Shown in pieces: positions 56,886 to 64,000 of a stretch of 64,000 nucleotides of DNA. Under the pieces are notes generated by a model that searched no databases, was not told the DNA's origin, and saw only the letters and a list, made by a program, of their open reading frames with translations. The position numbers were made by a program, and so were the translations under genes. How positions within the stretch are numbered: the stretch's first letter is position 1; each line of letters opens with the position of its first letter. The DNA is from Nocardiopsis kunsanensis DSM 44524 (GTDB lineage Bacteria > Actinomycetota > Actinomycetes > Streptosporangiales > Streptosporangiaceae): the NCBI RefSeq assembly GCF_000340965.1, contig NZ_ANAY01000021.1, positions 47,209 to 111,208 on the forward strand, written 5' to 3'.

Positions 56886-59162
56886 TCATCGCCCGAACGC
56901 GTCCGTGACCGGTACCCGGCCGGGGCCTCTCCGGGTACCGATACCGACACCGTTGACCTCGACCCGCCAGGTCCCCTCCCCCGGAAGATGCAGGAGGCAC
57001 TCACGCGGACAGACCTGGCTCCGGGAGCTCTTCTCGACCTCGATCGCAACCGTCCCCGGACTTTCGGCCCCGCTCCGGTGGGCCCGCACACTCACACGCC
57101 CGAAGCGGGTGGGGGTCTGCTCGACCCGGATCCCCTCCGGATGGTCGAGCCAGTCGGCCGGCGCTCCGGGAAGGATCTCCAGGGCGTCCGCGCGTTCGAA
57201 GACCAACAGGCTGCGTACCAGGCGGATCAGTTCGGCCGAGGCCCAGTTGTGCGGCATCTCGCCCCACACCTGGTCGTGCCCGGTGCCTGCCAAGGGCTGC
57301 TCTTCCCGCCACACCCGGGTGGGGGCGGCGTGGTTGCACATGCCGTAGAGCAGTTCCCGTGCCTTGTCGGGGCGCCCGGCGTAGAGCTGGACCTGGGCGG
57401 CGAACGCGGCGTAGTAGGTCCACATGGCCCGATAGGGCAGCCATCCGGTTCCTGTCGGGATCTGCTCGCCCGCGTCCAGGGTCTGCACCAGGTGGAGGTA
57501 GTCGGCCACGATGCGGTCGTCGGCCTCGAAGACCTCACCGGGCCAGATGGCCTGTGCCAACGCCCATGTCGCGCTCTCGGGACGGATCCTGCTGAAGACG
57601 GGCGGCTGCTCCCCGACCCCCGGCACCGTGTGGTGGGATCCGCTGCCCGGCAGGATCATCGGTGTGTAGGGGCGGCCGTCCGCCAACGTGCCGGCGTGTT
57701 CGGCGGCCGTGCGGCGTACGTCCTCGAGCAGCTCCTCGCGCATACGCCGCACACGGGGGTGGTCGTCGGGGGCGATGCGTACCGAGGCCCGCGCGGTGTA
57801 GGTGAGGCCGACCAGTGTCCACAGCGCGGTCGTGAGTTCGGGGCGGGCGCCCGCGACGCCGCCGTCGGGGAAGGCCGGCGGCATCAGGCCCTTGGCCGGC
57901 GAGTCCTCGGGAAGTTCCCGGGCCCGCCTGCGGAGTTCGGCGATGTGGTCGAGGGCGCCCCGCACCACGGGCCACAGACTCTGGAGCCACGCGTCGTCGC
58001 CGGTCAGTTCCCACTGGCGCACGAGCGTGGTCAGGGCGATACCCGTCTCCTTGCTGTGCGGGTGTTCGTCCAACCCGGGCAGGTCGACCATGACGTTGAT
58101 CGAACCGTCGGGGCGCACGCGGTCCAGCAGGGCCTTCAGCCCGTGCCGGGCGTCCTGCTCCAGGTGCAGGTACTGGGCCGCTTCCAGGAGGAAGTGGCCG
58201 TCGACCATCCACAGTCCCCGGTAGACGGTCGGGCCGACCTGGAACACCGGGCGGCCCTCGTCGTCGAGGTCGCGGGCCTGGAGGATATTGCGCGCCGAGG
58301 CCACGAGCATGTTCTGGAGTTCGGTGTCGGGCACGGTGAACGGCAGGTCGAGCACGGGCAGGTTCTGCCAGTAGGTGCGTTCGTGTTCCACCGCGCGCTC
58401 GGCCCAGGCGGTGTCCACACCCTCGGTGCCCGCCCCGTCGAGCGGGAGCACCACGGTGCCCCCGACGCTCTGCCCGGAACCGACGATCTCCGGGGTCGTC
58501 TCGAGACCGGACGCGGGACGGAACCCCCTCGCGTGCGACAGGCGCATGCGTTGGGGACGGGAGACGAGTACGGGTTGCCGTGCGCCGGTGTTCGCGGCAC
58601 CGCGACCGTCCTCGGTGTACTCGTCGACGAAGGCGGGGTAGGTCGGCATCTCTTCCGGTTCCAGCGCGTACACGTGGTGGCTGGGGGCCACACCCGCGCC
58701 GGCGTGCCGCACGGAGCCGTGTTCGTGGATGTCCACGTGCAGCCCGGTCAGCAGCTCGTCGACGCCCTCGGACACCTGAATCGTCCACTGGACGATGTCG
58801 TAGCGGCCGCCCTGGGGGCTCGAGTGCCCTGTGGTTCTCAGCACCAGTACGCAGGTGGGATAAGTGAGGGTGGTGACGGTGATCGGGGTGCGGGCGTCCT
58901 CCGTGCGCTGCTCCAGCGAGACGGGCACGTGGCTGGTCTGGGCGCTGAACTCCACGGTCCGGCGGAAGTACCACGAGGCGAGGTGGACCTGCTCGAACCC
59001 GTAGAGCAGGGCGCCGTCCTCACGGACCAGGGACTTGTGGGGATCATCGGGGCGGCAGATCGGGGTCCAGACCGAACTGGGCGCGTACCGGAAGTCGATG
59101 GTCGGCCCGGTCGGCCGGTCCTGCCGGTCCTGCCGGTCCTGGCGGCGGCTCGCTGCGCTCAT
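56886..59162 (-). CDS. Large glycosidase-like protein, six-hairpin fold suspected
   Basis: 758 residues, no signal peptide. The N-terminal third is beta-rich; the middle and C-terminal parts are helical with repeated Trp/His/Asp-containing blocks (YRGLWMVDGHFLLEAAQYLHL, WPVVRGALDHIAELRRRA, TGTGWLPYRAMWTYYAA, WGEMPHNWASAELIRLVRSL). This arrangement, an N-terminal beta domain followed by an (alpha/alpha)6-like barrel, occurs in GH15-, GH63- and GH78-type glycosidases, and WGEMPHNWASAE resembles the region carrying the catalytic base. A family cannot be assigned. The start overlaps the SDR stop (ATGA). Last gene of the sugar-porter operon. Confidence 0.7.
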   Translation of the reverse strand: MSAASRRQDRQDRQDRPTGPTIDFRYAPSSVWTPICRPDDPHKSLVREDGALLYGFEQVHLASWYFRRTVEFSAQTSHVPVSLEQRTEDARTPITVTTLTYPTCVLVLRTTGHSSPQGGRYDIVQWTIQVSEGVDELLTGLHVDIHEHGSVRHAGAGVAPSHHVYALEPEEMPTYPAFVDEYTEDGRGAANTGARQPVLVSRPQRMRLSHARGFRPASGLETTPEIVGSGQSVGGTVVLPLDGAGTEGVDTAWAERAVEHERTYWQNLPVLDLPFTVPDTELQNMLVASARNILQARDLDDEGRPVFQVGPTVYRGLWMVDGHFLLEAAQYLHLEQDARHGLKALLDRVRPDGSINVMVDLPGLDEHPHSKETGIALTTLVRQWELTGDDAWLQSLWPVVRGALDHIAELRRRARELPEDSPAKGLMPPAFPDGGVAGARPELTTALWTLVGLTYTARASVRIAPDDHPRVRRMREELLEDVRRTAAEHAGTLADGRPYTPMILPGSGSHHTVPGVGEQPPVFSRIRPESATWALAQAIWPGEVFEADDRIVADYLHLVQTLDAGEQIPTGTGWLPYRAMWTYYAAFAAQVQLYAGRPDKARELLYGMCNHAAPTRVWREEQPLAGTGHDQVWGEMPHNWASAELIRLVRSLLVFERADALEILPGAPADWLDHPEGIRVEQTPTRFGRVSVRAHRSGAESPGTVAIEVEKSSRSQVCPRECLLHLPGEGTWRVEVNGVGIGTRRGPGRVPVTDAFGR

Positions 59163-59941
59163 GTGTCACCGTCCATGGGATAGAGGCCGGCCCCGCCGTC
59201 GACGAGGAGTGTGCTGCCCGTCATGTAGGAAGCCATGGGTGAGCACAGGAACAGGAACGTGTCGGCCACCGACTCGGGAGGCTGCAGGTATCCGAGCGGA
59301 ACGGCCCGGGAAGCGCGGCGGCGGTAGTCCGGTTCGGTGTCCCACTGGTGTCTGGCCATACCGGCGTCGACGATCCCCGGTGCCACGATGTTGGCCCGGA
59401 TGCCGTGGGGAGCCAGTTCTCGTGCGAAACCCCGGGCGAGCGCCCGGACGGCCGCCTTCCCGGCGGCGTAGGGGGTGATCCCGGGCCAGGGCACGTCCTG
59501 CACCCAGGAGCTGGTGAAGATGAGGTGTCCTCGGGTGCCGTCCGCGATCCAACGGCGCGCGGCCTCGGACGCGACGACGAAACCGGACCTGACGTTGAGC
59601 TGGTGCAACGCGTCGAAGTCCTCGACGGGGAATTCGGGAAGGGCGGCGCTGCGGGCGATACCGGCGTGGCAGCACACGGTGTCCGGTGGGCCCAGGGCCT
59701 CGGTGACCGTCGCGACGGCGCGGGTCGTCTCCTCGGCCGACGTCAGGTCGGCGTGCACGTAGGCGAAACCGTCCTCCGGGTCGCCGAGGGCCCGGCGCAC
59801 CGTCGCTTCGTCGGCCACGTCCACGATCGCGACCCCGGCGCCGTGCTCGCGCAGCCGTGCGGCGATGGCGGTGCCGAGCGCACCGGCTCCACCGGTGAGC
59901 ATGATCGTGCGGCCGGTGAGGTCGAGCGGGTCTGCGTTCAC
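59159..59941 (-). CDS. Short-chain dehydrogenase/reductase
   Basis: NAD(P)-dependent oxidoreductase, 260 residues. Rossmann motif TGGAGALG, an Asp in VDVAD (suggesting NAD preference), catalytic Ser in FTSSWV and Tyr-x3-Lys in YAAGK, then PGIVDAGMAR. It sits between a sugar porter and a glycosidase-like gene, so a sugar or sugar-acid substrate is likely. GTG start at 59939-59941; the porter stop lies 13 bp upstream. Confidence 0.92.
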   Translation of the reverse strand: MNADPLDLTGRTIMLTGGAGALGTAIAARLREHGAGVAIVDVADEATVRRALGDPEDGFAYVHADLTSAEETTRAVATVTEALGPPDTVCCHAGIARSAALPEFPVEDFDALHQLNVRSGFVVASEAARRWIADGTRGHLIFTSSWVQDVPWPGITPYAAGKAAVRALARGFARELAPHGIRANIVAPGIVDAGMARHQWDTEPDYRRRASRAVPLGYLQPPESVADTFLFLCSPMASYMTGSTLLVDGGAGLYPMDGDT

Positions 59942-59954
59942 TGCTTCTCTCCCC

Positions 59955-61349
59955 TCACGGGTTCTCCGAGGGGTTTTCCCGCCGGGAAGACTCGGGCTCG
60001 TCCTGGGCCCGCCGCGGCCCGCGCAGTTCGGCTTCGATCTCCTCGAGGGTGCGGCCCTTGGTCTCGGGCACCTTGAACAGGACGAAGAGGAAGCTGAGGA
60101 CGCAGATCACCGTGTACACCCAGAACGCCCCCGACGCGGTGATGGCCTCGACCATCGGCAGGAACACCAGGGCCACGACGAAATTGGCCGCCCACAGCAG
60201 GGCCGAACCGAAGGACATGGCCGCTCCCCGTACCCGCAGCGGGAAGATCTCCGCGAGCAGCAGCCACACCACCGGTCCCAGGCTCACGGCGAAGACCGAG
60301 ATGTAGATCATCAGCAGGGCGACGAGCAGGAACCCGGGCGCATCGGTGCCGAACGCGATCCCGAGGAGGAACAGGGAACCCGCCATGCCGAGTGTTCCCC
60401 ACAGGAGCAGGCGGCGCCGCCCCAGCCGGTCGACCACGAGGATGGCCACGACTGTCATGAGTACGTTCGCCGCGCCGACCCCGAACGTGGCCAGGATCGC
60501 CGAGGCAGCACCGAACCCGGCTTCCTCCAGGATGGTGGGGGCGAAGTAGATCACGGTGTTGACGCCGGTGATCTGCTGCATGATCGCCAGCCCGGCACCG
60601 ACGATCAGCAAGGGGCGCAGGTTCCGGTCGAACAGGTCGCGGAATCCCCCGGTCTCCTCGCGGGCGACCGAGGCGATCTCGCGCATCTCCGGTTCGACAG
60701 CGTCCGCCTGGCGCGTGCGGCTCAGCACGCTTCTGGCTTCACGGTCCCGACCGCGGCTCAGGAGCCACCGGGGGGTCTCGGGCAGAACGAGCATCCCCAC
60801 GCCGAGGACCACCGAGGGGATCAGCCCGATACCGAGCATCCACCGCCATCCCGCCATGTCGGCGAAGCCGTAGGCGACCATGTAGGACAGCAGGATGCCG
60901 GTGGTCGTCATGAGCGAGGTGAGCGACACCAGCGCCCCGCGCGCCTTGGGCGGGGCCAGCTCGGCGATGTAGAGGGGCACCAGCAGCGAGGCGGTGCCCA
61001 CCCCCAACCCCAGTACGACACGTGCGGCGACCAGGACCGGATAGTTGGGGGCCAGCCCGGCCATCAGCGCGCCCACGCCGAAGATCACCGCGGCGATCAG
61101 GACCACGGTTCTTCGCCCGTAACGGTCGGAGAGCCATCCGCCGTACAGGGAACCGAACACGGCCCCCACCAGCAGCGAGCTGGTCACCACGCCCTGTTGG
61201 AACGCCGACAGGTCGAAGTCGTCCCTGATGAAGAGCAGTGCTCCGGAGATGATCCCGGTGTCGTAGCCGAACAGGAGTCCCCCGACCCCCGCGATCACCG
61301 CGATGCGTATGACGTTGCGCCTGGCCCGGGCTTCCGTCATGTGTTCCAT
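59955..61349 (-). CDS. MFS sugar porter
   Basis: 464 residues, 12 spans, with every hallmark of the sugar-porter family: GGLLFGYDTGIISGAL at the start, DRYGRRTVV, the PETPRWLL motif after span 6, QQITGVNTVIYFAPTI in span 7, DRLGRRRLLL and the closing VPETKGRTLEEIE. Proton-coupled uptake of a sugar or polyol is expected. The ATG at 61347-61349 follows GAGG. First gene of the porter-SDR-glycosidase unit; its promoter region lies between it and array A7, which is transcribed toward it. Confidence 0.94.
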   Translation of the reverse strand: MEHMTEARARRNVIRIAVIAGVGGLLFGYDTGIISGALLFIRDDFDLSAFQQGVVTSSLLVGAVFGSLYGGWLSDRYGRRTVVLIAAVIFGVGALMAGLAPNYPVLVAARVVLGLGVGTASLLVPLYIAELAPPKARGALVSLTSLMTTTGILLSYMVAYGFADMAGWRWMLGIGLIPSVVLGVGMLVLPETPRWLLSRGRDREARSVLSRTRQADAVEPEMREIASVAREETGGFRDLFDRNLRPLLIVGAGLAIMQQITGVNTVIYFAPTILEEAGFGAASAILATFGVGAANVLMTVVAILVVDRLGRRRLLLWGTLGMAGSLFLLGIAFGTDAPGFLLVALLMIYISVFAVSLGPVVWLLLAEIFPLRVRGAAMSFGSALLWAANFVVALVFLPMVEAITASGAFWVYTVICVLSFLFVLFKVPETKGRTLEEIEAELRGPRRAQDEPESSRRENPSENP

Positions 61350-61544
61350 CGGCGTTTCCTCACCCGTGCGACCCCGGTCGCACGACCGCAGCTGTGAAAG
61401 GTCGCCGCGCTCGGTCAGGGTGGCGGTGCGGTCCTCTCACCGGGTCGACCAGGAGCGCGCGTACTCACCTTCCCAAGCCTGCTCACGCGCGGCCGGGAAC
61501 GCCTCGCGAGCACCGGCGGGTCGATGCCGGGCCCGGTGCGTATC

Positions 61545-62428
61545 GCGGTGGGCTCCGCGCGTGCGGGGAGCACGGGCCGCCGAGCAGGCCATGAGGGGCA
61601 TGACAGGGACCATCCCCGCGCGCGCGGGGAGCACCGCTTTGGGAGGTTTCCGCCCTTTTCCCATCTGGGACCATCCCCGCGCGTGCGGGGAGCACCATCA
61701 GCGAACGCCTTGCATTCGGCCTTGGTCGGGACCATCCCCGCGCGTGCGGGGAGCACTGCCGGCGCCCTCGAGGGGGTGGCCGCGTGACGGGACCATCCCC
61801 ACGCGTGCGGGGAGCACCGCTGATGCCCGGGATCGTAGGTGCATGCGCTCGGGACCATCCCCGCGCGTGCGGGGAGCACTGGCGGACCTCCGCGCGGAAA
61901 TTACGCGGCTCGGGACCATCCCCGCGCGTGCGGGGAGCACATATGGCTCAGGATTGGGGGCACCACAGTGGTGGGACCATCCCCGCGCGTGCGGGGAGCA
62001 CTCGACGGAGAGTGGGTGGACATCAGCGGGGATGGGACCATCCCCGCGCGTGCGGGGAGCACCGGGGTGGGCTCGCACTCGGCGACGATCGGCCGGGACC
62101 ATCCCCGCGCGTGCGGGGAGCACGCTCTCGCGGGCCGCCTTCATGCGCCGGTTGCGGGACCATCCCCGCGCGTGCGGGGAGCACCTGAGAGAGGGGTGGA
62201 CAGATGCCTTCGGCCGGGGACCATCCCCGCGCGTGCGGGGAGCACACACCCGCGCCGGCGTCCACGCGGAAACTCACGGGACCATCCCCGCGCGTGCGGG
62301 GAGCACTTCTCCGTATTCCACCCGGTCAAGATCCAGGTGGGACCATCCCCGCGCGTGCGGGGAGCACTTCTGATTCTCCCGGCGGCGGCTGTCCTGAAGG
62401 GGACCATCCCCGCGCGTGCGGGGAGCAC
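61545..62428 (-). CRISPR. CRISPR array A7, type I-E, 15 repeats / 14 spacers
   Basis: Repeat ends run from 61573 to 62428, with one 33-nt spacer before the repeat ending 61879. The distal repeat is degenerate (GGTGGGCTCCGCGCG); the second has GCGCGCGCGGGG and the fifth CCCCACGCG. Leader at 62429. Transcription runs toward the sugar-porter gene on the same strand. Confidence 0.98.
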
Positions 62429-62568
62429 TCTCCCTGACCTGCATGTCTACCCGTCAGTAACCCGAAAATCTGCAACTTTCACAGGTCCGGATAACGGGAA
62501 GGCAACGGCGGCAGGTTCAGAGGACACAGCCCCCAGTATGCAAGGGGCCCGCCCCGAAGAACAGGCCC
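62429..62568 (-). promoter_or_regulatory. Leader of array A7
   Basis: TCTCCCTGACCTGCATG, AGTAACCCGAAAATCTGCAA, CTTTCACAGGTCCGGATAAC, then CCCCCAGTATGCAAGGGG and AAGAACAGGCCCC. Mosaic: the CTTTCACAGG block resembles A1/A3 and the outer part resembles A5/A6. Confidence 0.85.
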
Positions 62569-62581
62569 CAGGCACCAGAGG

Positions 62582-62842
62582 TCAGCGCGGCCCCGGGTCG
62601 ATGAGATCGCACTCGCTCACACGCCCGGGAACCGGAGGATCGGACAGTGCGCGGTCGAGCAGCTCCAACGCCTCCTCCACATCACCCTCGCTCCGGGCCA
62701 ACGCCAGCGCCTGGCGCACGACCTCGGCACGACGGCGCAGCCCACGCACGAGAAGGAAATCGGCGACCGGATGCGGGCCGGGTGGCACGTCCAAGGCGTC
62801 GCAGGCCGCGTCCAGGAACTCAGCGGTACGGATGTCCAGCAT
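62582..62842 (-). CDS. Small helical hypothetical protein
   Basis: 86 residues (87 if the GTG at 62845 is used). Mostly helical and acidic: TAEFLDAACDALDVPP, RRRAEVVRQALALARSEG, VEEALELLDRAL. No signal or membrane segment. Its start overlaps the stop of the gene upstream (TGATG, or GTGA with the GTG start), so the pair is an operon. Family not recognised. The 3' end is next to the A7 leader. Confidence 0.7.
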   Translation of the reverse strand: MLDIRTAEFLDAACDALDVPPGPHPVADFLLVRGLRRRAEVVRQALALARSEGDVEEALELLDRALSDPPVPGRVSECDLIDPGPR

Positions 62843-63519
62843 CACGCAGCCTCCCCTCCGGCAAGCACCGCGCGCTCAGCGGGTTCGGCGGGCTCGGTGC
62901 GGCAGAAGGCTCCGATGGGTCGGAAGGGCCCGGCGAAGATGCCCTGGCGGGGCAGGCTCGGGCTCTCCAGGAAGAGGGACTGTCCAGGAACGGAGCCCTC
63001 ATCAGGGACACGCCCGTACGCGCGTTCCGACGCCCGCCCCTGCCCCTGGTCGGCGAGCGCGCACAGGACGGTGAGGGCGAGGTTCCTGCTCTCAGCCGGG
63101 CGCGCGCCGGTGTCTCGGTCGGTCATGAAGCACCGTCCACGCACGATGGCTGCGGGAACAGCAACACTTGCAGCAGGGGTGGAGGCATCGGTCTCGGAGA
63201 TTGCGGTTCCGTGTTCGGCACTCGTGTCTGACACGTGCTGGATCTGCGCGCTTTCGGTGGGCGAAGCGGTGTCCGCATACGGAGCAGCGTCAGCAGGAGG
63301 CCGTGGGGCGGGAACCCGATACGGCTCGGTTTCCTCTGCGGCACCGTCTTCGACACCGAGGAAGGGTGTGTGCTCGGCGTAGCGCCGGACCCGACGCGAT
63401 CGGTGGCGCCGGAGCTCACCGGAGAGTCCGCGCGCGTACCCGTCCGGACTCGCGTGGATGCCCTGCGCGGCGCGCATCATGCGCAACAGCAAGCAGAGCA
63501 AAGCAATAGGGTGGATCAT
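62842..63519 (-). CDS. Hypothetical protein with hydrophobic N-terminus
   Basis: 225 residues. It begins MIHPIALLCLLLRMMRAAQG, a short amphipathic/hydrophobic stretch, followed by an Arg-rich segment (GELRRHRSRRVRRYAEH), a low-complexity Ala/Pro/Thr middle, and a better-ordered C-terminal part (AESRNLALTVLCALADQG). The ATG at 63517-63519 is preceded by AGGACGAC. Coupled to the small helical gene; divergent from a GntR regulator. Function unknown; a shorter protein starting at the internal MTDRDTG cannot be excluded. Confidence 0.6.
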   Translation of the reverse strand: MIHPIALLCLLLRMMRAAQGIHASPDGYARGLSGELRRHRSRRVRRYAEHTPFLGVEDGAAEETEPYRVPAPRPPADAAPYADTASPTESAQIQHVSDTSAEHGTAISETDASTPAASVAVPAAIVRGRCFMTDRDTGARPAESRNLALTVLCALADQGQGRASERAYGRVPDEGSVPGQSLFLESPSLPRQGIFAGPFRPIGAFCRTEPAEPAERAVLAGGEAA

Positions 63520-63599
63520 GTCGTCCTGGTCCTTTCAGGTCGGCCATGACCCCCGGACGTGTTGGCCCACGTCGCGGGGGTTCACTCTTTGTGGAACCT

Positions 63600-63656
63600 T
63601 TAGTATAGCGACTCGTATCGATACGTCTAGCCTTGTATCTCTTGGATTAGCCTTGT
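63600..63656. promoter_or_regulatory. Candidate operator region of the GntR gene
   Basis: AT-richer divergent promoter region with TAGTATAG, a 12-bp palindrome CGTATCGATACG (63614-63625) and a 9-bp direct repeat TAGCCTTGT at 63628 and 63648, 20 bp apart (two helical turns). Probable binding sites for the adjacent GntR protein; the direct repeats lie within the untranslated leader. Confidence 0.5.
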
Positions 63657-63679
63657 GGTCCCACGAATAACTTCGGTTC

Positions 63680-63946
63680 ATGACGTTCGATCCAGACGCA
63701 GAGATCCAGCACGACGGCCCGATCACGCCATATCGACAGCTTGCCGACATCATCCGAGCACGCATCGCCCGTGGGGACTGGGCATCTGGTCAGCGCATCG
63801 CCACGGAGAAGGACCTCGTGCAGGAGTACGGGCTGGCACGCTCAACAGTTCGACGCGCGATCGCGGTCCTCGTCGATGACGGAGACGTGTACACCGTGCC
63901 CCAGAGAGGTTCCTACGTAGCTGAGAAGCCTGAATCGGACAGCTAG
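63680..63946 (+). CDS. Short GntR-family transcriptional regulator
   Basis: 88 residues consisting of little more than the winged helix-turn-helix: ITPYRQLADIIRARIARGDW, GQRIATEKDLVQEYGLARST, VRRAIAVLVDDGDVYTVPQRG. No effector-binding domain, so it may act constitutively or through dimerisation alone. Divergent from the two hypothetical genes. The remaining ~50 bp to the window end hold nothing recognisable. Confidence 0.9.
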   Translation: MTFDPDAEIQHDGPITPYRQLADIIRARIARGDWASGQRIATEKDLVQEYGLARSTVRRAIAVLVDDGDVYTVPQRGSYVAEKPESDS

Positions 63947-64000
63947 TAGTACTTTGTTAACTCGTGTCGGGGGTGCTGCTGTGCAAGCGGTTGGTGACAG

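Noticed and set aside
62647..63382. Plus-strand frames of about 200 residues opposite the two hypothetical genes near the right end
   Set aside because: The minus-strand pair has a ribosome site and an overlapping stop/start junction, so it is the better choice, although neither strand has a recognised family.

Overview
The window is very GC-rich DNA (my reading; not computed) with GTG/TTG starts, leaderless-looking promoters and 4-nt ATGA/GTGA gene overlaps. It fits an actinomycete, and the gene set and the CRISPR repeat type suggest a Nocardiopsis-like member of the Nocardiopsaceae. That placement is inference. No rRNA, tRNA, insertion sequence or prophage was recognised.

Layout. 1-11061 is core genome: gatA (cut by the window edge) and gatC, a membrane GGDEF-EAL protein, ligA, a MetE-like protein, a VTT/DedA-type membrane protein, mnmA and a DUF695-like protein. 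11738-15613 holds two convergent genes: a GT-B-like protein of unknown role and a STAND/NB-ARC ATPase with TPR-like repeats and an N-terminal motif resembling bacterial amyloid-signalling (RHIM/BASS-like) sequences. 15832-26325 is a complete type I-E CRISPR-Cas locus on the minus strand (cas3-cas8e-cas11e-cas7e-cas5e-cas6e-cas1e-cas2e), ending in array A1 and headed by a decayed three-repeat array (A2).

From 26739 to 62428 five more type I-E arrays (A3 to A7) are scattered among accessory and metabolic genes. Counting A1 and A2 there are about 105 repeats and 98 spacers, all in one orientation. Six arrays carry the same leader at their high-coordinate end. A3, A5 and A6 sit in gaps between convergent genes.

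Between arrays: a small membrane protein; a cobalamin-riboswitch-controlled ABC importer (binding protein and two permeases, no ATPase in view); an ArsR-rhodanese regulator with an MFS exporter; a two-component system facing a drug-type ABC exporter; a secreted trypsin-like protease; two tandem small secreted proteins with identical signal peptides but diverged mature parts; a CHRD-like surface protein with a class F-like sortase; a complete aldarate catabolic cluster (glucarate and talarate/galactarate dehydratases, KdgD, 2,5-dioxovalerate dehydrogenase, LysR regulator, TctCBA importer); and a sugar porter-SDR-glycosidase-like operon. The right end has two hypothetical genes and a divergent short GntR regulator.

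Functionally, the cas operon supplies one Cascade/Cas3 machine whose Cas6e could process transcripts of all arrays, since their repeats are nearly the same. The aldarate cluster is a self-contained import-to-2-oxoglutarate pathway with matching sequence elements in front of both transcription units.
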